From the NCBI GenBank assembly GCA_964034945.1, contig OZ035961.1, positions 42,684,184-42,748,183 on the forward strand: a stretch of DNA of 64,000 nt, read 5' to 3'. The notes under the pieces are model-generated. The model did not search any database, was not told where the DNA came from, and saw only the letters and a program-made list of their open reading frames with translations. A program made the translations under genes and the position numbers. This DNA is from Chrysopilus asiliformis. Taxonomy: Eukaryota; Arthropoda; Insecta; Diptera; Rhagionidae. Positions 22,049 to 34,100 of the stretch are shown here, piece by piece (the stretch's first letter is position 1; each line of letters begins with the position of its first letter).

Positions 22049-22345
22049 TTAACAATAAATTAGTTGTAGAAGTAGGATCCACTAGAATGGTGGCAGACGG
22101 TAATTATTCTTTATTCTGTTCCAAAGCACGAATTTATTCATCGATCCAGTTAATTTTTCCACAATAATTCTTTTTACAATTTTTCAGAAAGTTTTTCAAA
22201 ATTAATTGCTTTTCTGCTGCATGAGGAATCAATTTTCTATAAGAATTTATCAAGCTGAGAAATCGTCTAAGATCTTTAAATGTATCTGGCCGTTTATAGT
22301 CGCAAATTACTTTAATACGACCAGATGAAGGAAGAAACTACTTTT

Positions 22346-24216
22346 GTTCGAAGGGCAATGGCCAAGAAAATTGATGTCTTCTTGCAGAAAAATGCGGCAG
22401 TATTCAGGAACTTACGTAATATCAAAAGCAGTCGCCGTTGGTCGCCGTGACTTACTTGCCGGAGTTAGGCGCTCGTCTTGACTTCTATAATAGCGCAGTT
22501 AATGTTACTCTTCGTTGGGAACAGTGTAACCTTCAATTTAAAAAGATATTTGACTTTGATCCGTAAAAATTTCGGCATTTCTTCGTAATAATTTTAAATT
22601 AAATCGAATTATCGCCAAATAATTACGTCTAGTATAAACCCTTTCTAAAAATCTCATGTAATTAAATGATAGAAATCAAAAATGATCGACGAAGACAATT
22701 TAAAATTAAAGAAAGAAAACATTAATTTAAACTTGTTTTATGTCTACAAGAGATTGTTCAAACTTTTATTATATTGCTATTTTTTTTGTATACGAATAGT
22801 CCCATTACTCAATTAATATCAATTTCATTATAATTTTTTTTACTTAATAATAGCACCAATTTTGATTAACTAAATTTAAAACAAGGTAAATTCTCGATCT
22901 ATTTTTTTTAGGCCAAAGTTGATACGTTTGTTATTTGCTTCCAGCAGGGATATTTAATTATTTTTTGGCAGTCTCTGTTTCGACGGGTTTCTTGCTTAAG
23001 TAATGATAATTCAAAAAACGTACTCCTTGAACATTTTGTGCAGTAAAGTTTGTTATGTGACATGCAAATAGCAACATATTCCTCGGTTGAACCTTCCATG
23101 CGAATCTCATGAAAATTGCAGAATAAAATGTAAGCGCTGTGAATAAATTTGCATTAGGATATCGTTTTATTTAATAATAGGTGGAGTACGAACCAATCGT
23201 CATTTTTCCACTGATGATTTTCGGATCTTTCTTGATGTCAGCTAAGGCAGCCAGAGGTATTCCCCAATTAGCGACTGGGCCCCAGAAATGGGTGCTTCAA
23301 AAAAAACCGGTTTCGATTAAATTTTCCGTCAATACTTTTATAAATTTCTTACCTCATAAGATAGTCGCGAAACTCTTTGCTTTTCAGATTATTGAAAAAC
23401 CTACTAGCCATACTACCTGCAGCTTTTGGTACCTGCTGAGACATTCTTAACGTTTTTTTACACTACTATCGAAATTATGGGACTGAAAAAATATTTGAAA
23501 GACGTAAATTTTGGCAATTAATCTAAATTGGCCTAAGTTATTTGTTGATTGGCTTTTACGTAGGTACTTGATTGGCACTGATCACGACTTCAGTTCACTG
23601 TCTTACATAACTGTCAAAATTCGGAAGTACAATGTCTACAAATCAACATAAACACGCCACTGATAAGAAACGTCAGAAAAGCGAAGTCTCCGCATTCGGG
23701 GTGTCCGATAGACGGATTTTCTAAATTCAAATTCTTTCAAAATTACATAAAAGTCATAAAATATAAGAATTATCAGCGATAATCGTAAACCACTCTGTAT
23801 GAGAACTTTATACCGAATTTTGAGTTACCTTCTAATTAGCTTTTGATGTATGGAAGAGTTATGTAAAATCATGTTTTAAATACTTTTTTTTTTGTCTTTA
23901 AATTTTTTGGATAGAAAGCAATGTTTTCGAAAAAATTATAAAAATCTTTGCTCGCGTTAAAAGCTTGCCTGACATGGTCAATATTTTTATATTAATCATG
24001 CAAATCAGCCCTAGGAATTTTTTCATATAATTAAGAACAATTGAATCAAAAAATAATTGTTGTTAACTTAATGAAACGGTCATGTAGAAAAATTCGCGCT
24101 AAATGAATGATACAATCGTCGGACAGATGAAAAGCTCTATTAGAGTGAAAAACAGTATTGATTGTGTCCGTCCGTCCATGAACACGAGAACAAATTAAGT
24201 TAGAGTATTTTTTTCC
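22346..24216. other. unassigned stretch; one exon-like frame
   Basis: Mostly AT-rich with no defined repeat. A frame at 23181-23450 (plus) opens with a hydrophobic segment ([16 protein letters not shown]) and follows an acceptor-like 'taataatag'. I could not match it to a family and no neighbouring exon was found. A partial R1-like phrase ('gtccgtccatgaacacgag') is at 24168-24188. Confidence 0.4.
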
Positions 24217-24219
24217 TTA

Positions 24220-24570
24220 AGGTGCCGCTCCACATGAGAGTAAATACCAGCGAGAACCTCTCGATAGCAGCTATTCGCAAATGGGCACGTCTCTGAGAGT
24301 CTCTCGCAAAAACTCGCGAGCTGTCAAAAGTGATTCTACTCTCTAGTCGACACGCACCCACTGAACTCGGGGAGTTGCTCGCCAGATACGAACGGCGTTT
24401 GAATTTCGCTAGTAGCTACTCGCCAAAGCAAGATGTCAAAAAATCAAGATATTGATCTTGAAAAGAGAAAAATCGCCGAAATTAACTCTCAAATGGACAA
24501 CCTCCTGCGAGTAATTCTCGAGAGTTTTTGAGAATTACTCGCGTATTTACTCTCATGTGAAGCGACACCT
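24220..24570. mobile_element. TTA-flanked Harbinger-like MITE (copy 2), 351 bp
   Basis: Ends AGGTGCCGCTCCACATGAGA and the matching inverted end '..tctcatgtgaagcgacacct', flanked by TTA (24217-24219, 24571-24573). The interior repeats 'actctcgag'-type phrases in both orientations. Non-coding. Confidence 0.85.
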
Positions 24571-25020
24571 TTAAAATATGAGACCGAGGCTGTTAACGGA
24601 CAAAATCGGGAAACTTCTTTACTCCTTAAAGCCCAATTCAGACTAACGATTGCGATTGAAAGGTTCCTCGACCAATGAGATTAAAGCTTCCTAGACCAAT
24701 GAGATTAAAGCTTTAATCTCTTTGGTCGAGAACAGTGATGCTATGTACCTTTAGTGAAATTCCCCTTTCCAAATGACGAAATCCCCCCTTTTCCCCTTTT
24801 TCAATGACGAAATTCCCCTCGTTTTTCCCTTATAAAAACAACGAATTTTAAATAAAGAATTCATTTATTAAAACCAAAAATTATTGTCCTCTGGACTCAT
24901 GTTAAAGTCTTTTAAGAGAAAAAAGCACAAATTAGGAAACAATTTTATATTTTGGAAAGCTTTAACAAAATACTCGTTAATTGTGTTCCCGATAACAGCG
25001 TCACGGGTCTCCAACCAAAC

Positions 25021-25519
25021 GTCAAATAAAGGAGCCGCTCCATTGCCATGACTTTTTCCCATGACAAAAAAATGCAGGAAACTAGAGCAAGATAGACTTA
25101 TGTAGATCTAAAAAGGAATGACTGAATACAAGGTAAACGTTTTCCCTTCCAGTTTAACAACTTTATAGCAATCATAGCAAACCTTATGCTATGAATATAA
25201 TGTTCAAATTGGCATGGTAACAAAGCTTTTGACTATGCATGCGAAGGGGAAAAAGCTTTTAAAATGACATTACGCTATAATAACAGTTTGAATGTGTCCG
25301 TGCTTACTATTCACTTACAGGGACAAATGTGATTGTAGTAGAAATCGCCATAACATCGCCATAAAATCGCCATAACAAAAGAGGGGAAATTATTTTTGCA
25401 TTTGCCGACAAATTTTTGCAGTTGATTCTTATCTCCCTTTCTCGCCAAGGCATCTTCACATAAATGTGTCTCATTTTTTTTGTCATGGGAAAAAGTCATG
25501 GCAATGGAGCGGCTCCTTT
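25021..25519. mobile_element. nested TIR element inside the hAT element
   Basis: AAGGAGCCGCTCCATTGCCA continues through ATGACTTTTTCCCATGACAA to give about 46 bp of almost perfect inverted repeat between 25021 and 25519. TA stands on both sides. The right 210 bases are repeated in inverted orientation at 25975-26200 ('gaagccgctccattaccatgac' onward), so part of it was copied within the host element. Confidence 0.72.
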
Positions 25520-25974
25520 AGATATGAAAAGAAGCCGGGATTCACAATTAGATAATAATCAAGGCAAGTCACGAATTTATAAATCAAGGTTAGTTCCTTT
25601 GCTTTCGAGCTTAAAATAATTCGGTAAAAATTATTTCCATATTTTGAATTTAAAAAAATATAAAAATATCAAAAAATGGAAAAAAACGAAATCAAGTCGC
25701 GACTGGAACTCGATTTTTGTATTCCGGGCACTTTGCCACTGGTCCACAAAGCACTTCTGCTGAGTTGCAATTGAAAATATTTCTATTGAAAATATATTTA
25801 GGGAATCCGAAAAACGAACAAAAAAGATGTGTCAATGAACTTTCATGGAAACTACTTTCCATCAAAGTCTTTTAAAGTAGTTTAAAGTAATTGATTTGAA
25901 TAAGATGAGAAATGGTACTTTTTAATGTGCTTTTTTCAAAGCGGTTAAAAAGTACCTACACTGAAAAATCGGTT

Positions 25975-26225
25975 AAAGAAGCCGCTCCATTACCATGACT
26001 TTTTACCACGACAAAAAAATAGAGACACATTTATGTGAAGATGCCTTGGCGAGAAAGGGAGATAAGAATCAACTGCAAAAATTTGTCGGCAAATGCAAAA
26101 ATAATTTCCCCTCATTTTTTATGGCGATTTCTAATACAATCACACATTGTCCCTGTAAGTAAATAGCAAGCACGGACACATCCAAAGTGTTATTATAGCG
26201 TGATGTCATTTTAAAAGCTTTATTT
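25975..26225. repeat. inverted partial copy of the nested TIR element
   Basis: The sequence from 'aagccgctccattaccatga' through 'tgccttggcgagaaagggag' to 'acattgtccctgtaagtaaa' mirrors 25310-25515. It has no right-hand end and so is a one-ended copy. Confidence 0.7.
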
Positions 26226-26451
26226 TTACTTTTCCGTAATTTTTTAAAAGTATTTCGGATTTAGTTGAAAGGAGAAGATTTTCCCCTCGTTGTAAATCGT
26301 TTCCCCTCGTTTTGAAGCGTTTTCCCCTTTTCCCCTATTAACAATTTTTATAGTCAAATTCCCCGCAAAAAGGGGAATTCCCCTCGATATAGCATCACTG
26401 GTCGAGAAGCGTCAATCGTAATCGGGGCTTTAAGAGATGAGTCAGGGCATA

Positions 26452-26965
26452 CAATTGTTATAAGAAATAAAAGCGATAAATATTTTATTTTTTATGCTTT
26501 ATCTCGCTTTTATTTCTGATATATTGCACCCAAAAAATTATTTTTTCCTTTTTAGTGCATTTTTTCAAAATAATTTTTTTTATCTGATCTTTTTTAGTCA
26601 TTTGGCGTTTTATTAGAATTACTTAAAATCTAAAATGACGTCTGTCTTTCGCGACGCTTATATATATAGTTTTTAGTCTTCGAATATATACGCTTACCTT
26701 TGAAATATCCTTACCGACTTCTTAACGTCAGAATTGAATTCCGTTGTCCGTACAGACTTTTTAATATCAGAATCGAATTCAGCCACCCCAAAAACCCCCA
26801 CATTTTTTTCCGGAAAATTTGAGGAAAAGGATTATCACAGTATCTTTACAGGTTCAGCCCTTATCCTCACGAGGACGAAGTAGTGAAAATATTGTATTGT
26901 CATCGGACTTCCGTATGTATGCAAGATTTCAAGTCAATCGAATGAGTGGAAGTGGATCAAAATTA
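26452..26965 (+). repeat. dispersed repeat family E, copy 3
   Basis: Inverted repeat AATAAAAGCGATAAAT facing ATCTCGCTTTTATTTCTGAT, then 'cctttttagtgca', 'tgacgtctgtctttcgcgac', 'gaattcagccaccccaaaaa', 'ttttccggaaaatttgagg', 'cacgaggacgaag'. The site equivalent to the mariner insertion in copy 2 is uninterrupted. Confidence 0.68.
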
Positions 26966-27915
26966 GATTGCAAGGTTTGACCCTGAGAGACAGACAAAAA
27001 CGAAGGCAAGCTAATTGATTTCCACAGAAAAGAGAAAGTTTTAACACAGAAGCAAATCTGTTGAAAGGTCTTCTCTGGGAAGAAAACGGGGGCCACTTCA
27101 AAAACTTTTGTTGACATTTTTACGTACGAATAGAAATAATAGGACAATTCCTTACAAAAAATAGGAATATACGAGTGAAATTTTTTGGTAATGACACCCA
27201 AACAAAATATAAATTGTGCCAAAAACGAAATATTTCCAAAATAATATAAAAAATTCCTTATTATTGGGGATAATTGCAGAAGAGTCCACTGTCTCATGTA
27301 TTCCAATCATTTCGACGATGTAATTTTGTATTTTTTTTTTAAAACAGCTATAATTAGTAAACCTCTTATTCCCCGTAATATAATAATTGCAGGCCCTGAC
27401 AAATCGAAAAACAACGTAGAAGGGAAATTTACATACAATTTTTAATCTTACGTGTAAACGCCGTGTTACTGAGCAACAGATATTACCATTACGAACCAAA
27501 GGAGTGTAAAAAGTGCAAAATTAAAAAAGTGTTACACGTTCAAGAGGAGTACATAGAAAAATTTTTTTTTCTTCAAAATGAATACGTACGAATTGTAAAC
27601 AAATAAAATGTTAAAAGCAAAAATGTTGTAAACAAACACAAAACATGTGAAATTTCGACACTAAAGAATTTCGGTACCGTATCGCGGGCCATTATAATAA
27701 GAATTTAAAGGTGAATTTACCATTTGAGTTTAAGTTTATTTTATTGGACGAATTATATGAGTAAACTGTACGTTATTAGTAAAATGAAGTCACAAACTTC
27801 AAAAAGTGAAATGAATTGAAGATTTTAAAAGAAAATCAGATAAAGTTTTTCTTTAAATAATATACCATAAGTAATAAAAAATATTTTAATATAAAATGTG
27901 GGAAAAGATTTATGG
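26966..27915. other. unassigned intergenic DNA 3' of the ClC-7 gene
   Basis: Frames at 26929-27306 and 27152-27499 (minus) overlap each other and match nothing I recognise. ATTAAA on the minus strand near 27886-27891 could serve as a poly(A) signal for the gene ending at 28108, but this is a guess. Confidence 0.4.
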
Positions 27916-28036
27916 CCGCTTGCACCAGCATTTCTTAACAAATTAAGAGGAGCTTAGCGCACTTAAACCATAGAAATTCTGGGACTTAATCAATTTAAGC
28001 TGAGAATAATTTGTTAAGTTTCGTTGGCGCAAACGG
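27916..28036. mobile_element. small MITE in the probable 3' UTR of the ClC-7 gene
   Basis: The left end GCCGCTTGCACCAGCATTTC and right end (reverse complement CCGTTTGCGCCAACGAAACT) converge on TTAACAAATTA. It is about 121 bp and starts 72 bases after the stop codon in the direction of transcription. Related sequence is at 44655-45000 and, partly, near 39005. Confidence 0.68.
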
Positions 28037-28107
28037 TTTTTAATCTGTATTCCTATTCTAAACAATGAAAAAAAAGTAAATTTCACAATAGATAAAAATA
28101 TAAAAAT

Positions 28108-31100
28108 TTAGTGTTTCAAGAAGTCTTTTCTAGTTAATACTCCTGTAACTCGGTTATCCTTATCTACTACCACCATGTGGCGAAGTCCTAAAGCTCGGAA
28201 TTTCTGAAAAGCTCCTGAAGCAGAGTCCATCTAAATTTTGAGATTAGTTAAAATTTGACATCGATTTCTTGTTCTTAAAACATACCTCATTGACATGGTT
28301 TGGTGATGGATTCATAAACATCGTTAAATCAATAGTATGCTGAGTTTTATCGTCATTGAATTGCAAACTCTATTTAGAAAATAGGACTCAATCAATTGAA
28401 ATCAATTTTCTTTAACACGAATTGTTTCCTTATAACTCACCTTAACCGATGGGAAGCGTGGATACTCGTTGATGAACATATGATACAAATTTTCCTTTTC
28501 CCAAAATCTCCTTTCTTCCTCAAATAACTTATTTTTAAGGATAACAACTAATTGAGATCGCAGTATAATGCCGCAAAGTCTTCCACTTGACCGATCGTTC
28601 TAGGATATCAATTAAGTTAAATATTTTAAAAAATAAGTAGCGAATTATTTTACTTACACTTTGAACATTATCGACAACCGGGAATCCATTATGGTCGCAT
28701 GCTTTTAATAATTCATAAACATATTTTGCTTTTTCTCTTATTTTAAGACAAACGGCCGGAGTGCTCATAATCTTACTCGCTTTTAAATCCTGAAGCGAAG
28801 ATGCGTGTTCCCAGTGCAACATAGGAGCGCGATTGATTTTATTTTGAGTGTCATAAATACCCTAGGATTTAAAAAAAAAACAGAGATTTAGAATTATTTG
28901 GAAAATCTTTATAATAATTAATAAAGCCAACCTCATTGAAAAAATCTCCAAACCATTTAGCAGTTATTAATGTTATGATCAATGGAAACGTGAAAGATGG
29001 ATCAACGCCAGTTGTTTCAATCAAAATAACACTAAGACTTATTGTCATTCGAAGTACTCCGCCGAGTTGAGCTGCAGCACCAATAAGAGCGTACTTACCG
29101 GGGTTTAAGAATTGCTAAAGCAATTAAATTTTAATTTTTGATAATTATAATATTCATTAATAAATTACGATACCTTTTGGTAAATGTATATTTTTTAAAA
29201 AAAAATGTGACGTTTACTTTTTTTTTAATTTATCCTACATAGAAATTTTTGTTAAGGACTGGTAATTGGCAGTCTTCGAAGAAATATAAAGGAACCCCGG
29301 TTAGTGAACGAGTCGGTTTATGAACGTTGTTCATGAACTAATGGCGTATTCGACTGGCATGCTCTTTTTGCTCTAAAGTTTCTCGCTCCGAGAACTTGTA
29401 TTCGACTTGGCTTTTTTTTCTCTCTCTCGGCACTACAACCGATTTTCAGTCTTGGCCTGCCGCAATGTCTCTCGCCAGAGGTCCCGGTCACGTGCCGATG
29501 TCCTCCAGTTTTACATCCCAAAAATCCTAGGCGGAGTTCTGGGCTTTTTTTTATCGTTCGAAAAAGAATTGCGTATTTGAGTGACAAAGGTGGTCTATGT
29601 GCGAGCACTAAAAGAGCAGTTTTAGAGGAATTTTGAATTGCTCTTTTGAGGTTAATGCTAATACAATCATGTCGCATCCGAAACAGGAATTTTTGTTGCA
29701 TTAGATTTGTTGGATTCATCTTCATATAGTGAAGAATTTCATTTAGTCACAAATGTCTTAGGCCAATGTTAAGATAAGGAAAAAATACTAAATTAGTTTT
29801 ACGCTTCTTCTTGTTCTTTGAGAAATGCTTGACACCCAAGTAGAGGTGCTCGAGAACATCTTGCTATACTCTGCGACAGAGCTTGCTTTGAATCTGCCAG
29901 TTGAATTCGTCATGAGATTCTCTTGTACTTTTTAGCCCCATGCTTGGTACTCATTTTGCCCGATTTCCACAATTGTTGCAATTCTGTTTTTCCCCTGAGT
30001 TCGAAATGCGGCCTACCGACTATTTGTCCAAGATCTTTCGTTTAAGACCGTATATGATGAACATTTGTTATAACTAATTTATAAAACATGGCTCATGATA
30101 GCCGCCAGTTTTTTTGTAAATTACAAGTATAGACAGAAGAGGATCTATATTAGATTACAAAATTTGAATCTCATTTCGGTATGCTTTAATAAAAAGTTGT
30201 ACAGAGGTCTTGTGGATTTCAGAGTCCAGTGGTGTTAAAAGAAATGTACGAGACATCCAAAAGAAAACTATTGTATAATGTTTTCCGAAAGGCGGCTCTG
30301 AAGTTTGGACTGAGAATTTAATTGGACGTGAGGGTGGTGTCTGTGTGTTCGCTTAGAGAACCACTTAGCCGATATAGCTTTTTCACAGCGCGAGTTTACA
30401 CCATTTGATATATTTATTAGTAAGAGCTATATCACTTTTTTTTTATAGTTTCAGCCAGAGCTTAGGGGAAGACCCTTTAATGCCGAAGTACAGGGGTGAC
30501 TTCATGTAACTCTTTTTCGATCGACTAACTAGTCGAAGGAAATCTTTAGTCGACCAAAACTGATTAAACAAGCAGACACTAACTTTGGTGCACACGATAT
30601 AACAGTATTTTCTGGGTAATTTGGGGTCGCTGAATCCGAATCTGGCAGTAGTTTGGCTGTTCCAGCTCTACTTTTTCAAATATGAAAGAAAAAATAATTG
30701 TTGGCTTCCAGATTATAAATATTTAAACCATTTAATAAGTTACCCACCATATCGGAAAAAGTAGAGCTGGTACAGTCAAATTACTATCAGATTCGGATTC
30801 GGTGACCCCAAATTACCCAGAAAAGACTCTTATATCGTGTTCATCAGAGTGAGTGTCCGCCTGTTTAATCAGTTTTGGTCGACGGAAAATTTCCTTCGAC
30901 TAATTAGTCGATCGAAAATAAGTTACATGAAGCCACCCCAGTTCAGGATGGTCAGAAGGACGAAAGAAGATGTCGGTTTATATTCTCCTTGAACTTCTGC
31001 AGGTTATAGTCCGGGGAGAACACATCGGATGGTAAATCCTTCCAAAGTCTTGTCGTTCGCGGAATTAAGGAACTTCTTAACTTTACTGTACGAAATCGGA

Positions 31101-34100
31101 GAGGCTCAAGGAAGAAGTCGTGCGCACGTGCAGCTGCACGAGAGAGTCGAGGAAAAATATCCCATGGACGAATAAGTTGGGAAATTTCGGTGGAACATTT
31201 CCGATGGAAATATTTATAGAATATGCCGAGTATCCCATATATTTTCCAATACTTTCTTTAATTTCCCCTTGAGTGACGAAATTTAAATTTTATGACGTCC
31301 CCATAAGATTTAATTTTGAATCAACCATGAAATTTTGTTGGCGGGCAGGCCGACAAAAGTTAAATTCGATTCAACTTTTTACGGCGGCAGAGTTGGTCGG
31401 ATTGAGTTTATACAGAAGAGTTTAAAATCTGAAATGCCGCCGTAAATGTTGTGTGCGGCCAATTGTATTTCGGCCCTAATGCGGAACATTGAATTTGTGA
31501 GATCTTTAAAATTCTAGTATAAGTTTGCTAAAATAATGCGGAGCTCGGATATGTACAAAGTCTTTTGAATAGCTATTCCATGTAGGAAAATTCAATAGAG
31601 CCACTATTTCTCCTATTTCCTATCAATTTGGCTAATTTTTATTGAAGATAACTCCTAAAGTCCACCTGTTATGGTTACTATCGCAAGGGTTTTTTGTGCA
31701 CTTTCAGCTATCCCCTCTATCTATTTTTCTCTAGAAAGATTGTTAATCTGCATTGTAATTTTCAAAAAAAATGTAAAAAAAACCATTTACCAAAGAAATA
31801 TTTAAATAAAAATTAAAAATAAATCGGTATATTTTAAAGATATTTACTGCACTTGGAAAAAGCGTGCTGAAAATGATGGCGAAAAGCCTTCCCCATGCTG
31901 CTCCCACTAAAACGGTGGGAATAAAAATTCCTATTGAGACCATTAAACCAAAAGTTACACAGGAAAGAAAAAAATAGTTTACAACAAACACTGCCAACGT
32001 GAGTATTGTATGCGATCCTTGAAAAAATAAGAAAACAAACCATCAAATCAAAATATGTAGATAATAGATCTGTTAGTTACTCACCAGGAGGATCATGGAA
32101 CAATGATTTCACACTTGCTTCGGGCGTCTGAAACCATAAGGCGGCTGCTGCGTTATATTCATTGTCCTGACAGAACATCTGTAGAGGATACGCAGTTGGA
32201 TCGTTGCCAAGAAATCGGCAATCATTAATATAGTATACCATAAAGCATGCTATGGTAACCCCGGTGACAGAAACTAGAATGGCTTCCAGCACTTTGCCCC
32301 AGTTATTTTTAATAAATCTGTTTCTGAAAATGTTCAATTGTGTATTCATCGAATTCCATAGTGCACCAAAAAGGCCACCCAATATTCCCATCGCCACATA
32401 AATGGGAACCTCAAAGTATTCATAGGGAAGCGATTCGAATTTGCCCAAATTGAAGAGACCAGGAATTTGGAAATCCAGTTTGTGATGATAGGCTGATAGA
32501 ATAAAATTGAGGGCAAATGAGCTAATGATGCTAGCAACTAATGTCCTCCAGATCAGATTCTGATTCCAGAAACTGGCAGCCTCTTCCAACGAGAAGAGAA
32601 CGCCTCCAATCGGTGCACCGAAAGCAGCAGAAACACCAGCCGCCGCTCCACCCAAGACGAAATCACGCTTTTCGTGGTCATTGCGAAAATATCTATAAAT
32701 TTTTAAATCACGGCCGAATGTGGTGCTTTTACCCTGCGATATTCCTGCAGCAACTACGGCTCCCGAGTGGATCATTGGTCCTTCCTAGAAGTTTTATTAT
32801 TTATTTTTTTTTTCATTTTAAAGTTAATATAAAAAATAATTTACCTTGCCACCAGCCAAACCTCCCACCACCGATCCGACAACACCAACCGCTTTCACCA
32901 GCAACGTCTTAATTCGAACGATGCGGTGAACTTTGACTCCATTTAGATAGCATTTCACCTGTGGAATGCCACTACCAGCTGCTATTGGTTCAACATATGT
33001 GACTAACACTGAGCACAGTCCAACAGGAATAATACTGGTTAATAGCCAGAAAATATATGGAATCGCTAGATTGCCACTTAAAATATGGTAATCCATCGCT
33101 GAAATTATAATTTAATTAAGTATGGATAATTTTTGGAAATGTTTAAAATAAAGTTTAGGGGAATTTTTGTTTGTAAGTTTTTTTTTCCAAAAACGGTTGA
33201 TTTGATTTGACCTCCCGATTCGAAATTGAAAAAAAGTGGTTTCCTTTATCATTCCCGTGACGCCTCTTACGATTTCAACTCACATGCAGAATCGAACGCC
33301 ATTGCAGTTCAATCGAACCGCTGTGAGCAAATTAGATCTTTGAATTCTGATTTAAACACAATTCTGGCTTGGGGCAGGATCAACCGTGTGGGATTCCACG
33401 CATCTAAAACCCAATCAATGGACAATACTTCGAATAGAACATAATGTACCATTATTTCACAAAAAATGCGCAATTTTTGATAAAAAACGGCGGAAACTTT
33501 TTTGTACACCCAATATTAAAAAAAAAACTTTTTTATATAATATTTTATTTGTCAGATTATATTGTAAATTGCGCAGGAGCGTAGATTTGGTATAAGAAAG
33601 TCTTTTGCTGTTCACATCAGTTGTATTGAGTTCACCGAGTGAGTACTTGAGTTGAAATGATTTCAAGAGAAACCGATATTTCAGATGACCGATAACCCAT
33701 CAGAAATTTCATAGTAATACCTCCCTTCACATCAAAAAGTTTCTACTTCTTTCTAGGTCAGCTCGATGAAGGCATGAAGGCCCCGCCATTGAGGCAAACT
33801 GAGTCCAATCTGCAGCCAGTAAGCTTGGATCAAGGATGGCGGCCCGGCATAGTGCGTTTGTGGGATGAGGAAAGGATGCCAGACGAGTGGAAGAGAGGTA
33901 TCATATGCCCCATACATAAAAAGAGGACTATCATGGAGTACAGCAATTACAGGGGTATTACGTTGTTGAGTACCGCCTAGAAGATACTCTTCTCTATCCG
34001 AATGGGGAGGATTTCCCCATCCATGAATAAAACCGTTGGTTCATACCAATGCATATTTAGACCAGGAAAATCAACAACAGACCAGATTTTTACCCTTAGG

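Larger units (their letters stand above)
20480..22345 (-). pseudogene. gypsy-type LTR retrotransposon pol, decayed and interrupted
   Basis: Three blocks lie in the proper order on the minus strand: the end of the reverse transcriptase (22079-22345, with FKDLRRFLSLINSYR), the RNase H region (about 20760-21185, with VDASDKSIDAVIQQF, then further motifs in another frame), and an integrase N-terminal piece (about 20480-20550, with NLSHPSIRALVKMM). Frameshifts and stops break all of them. Between the first two sit an R2 repeat (21288-21836) and a Helitron 3' end (21957-22048). No LTRs or envelope gene were recognised. Family Metaviridae/Ty3-gypsy from motifs alone. Confidence 0.72.
24733..26400. 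mobile_element. hAT-type element, 1668 bp, 8-bp target duplication
   Basis: Ends CAGTGATGCTAT and ATAGCATCACTG are flanked by an exact 8-bp duplication GTCGAGAA (24725-24732 and 26401-26408). CAGNG ends and 8-bp duplication define hAT. Subterminal DNA is full of 'ttcccctttt', 'ttcccctcgt' phrases at both sides, likely transposase-binding repeats. No transposase frame. A smaller TIR element is nested at 25021-25519. Confidence 0.87.
24634..26434. mobile_element. outer foldback element split by a hAT insertion
   Basis: TTAAAGCCCAATTCAGACTA at the left faces, in reverse complement, TTAAAGCCCCGATTACGATT at the right; both lead inward to 'ctcgacc'. The left arm also carries direct copies of GACCAATGAGATTAAAGCT (about 24674 and 24701) and their inverted partner. 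Removing 24733-26400 plus one duplication leaves a short foldback of about 125 bp. Confidence 0.6.

Noticed and set aside
28535..28822. Single-exon protein reading past the exon at 28658
   Set aside because: Everything beyond 28658 is intron; the real coding part ends at the GTAAGT donor there and continues at 28599.
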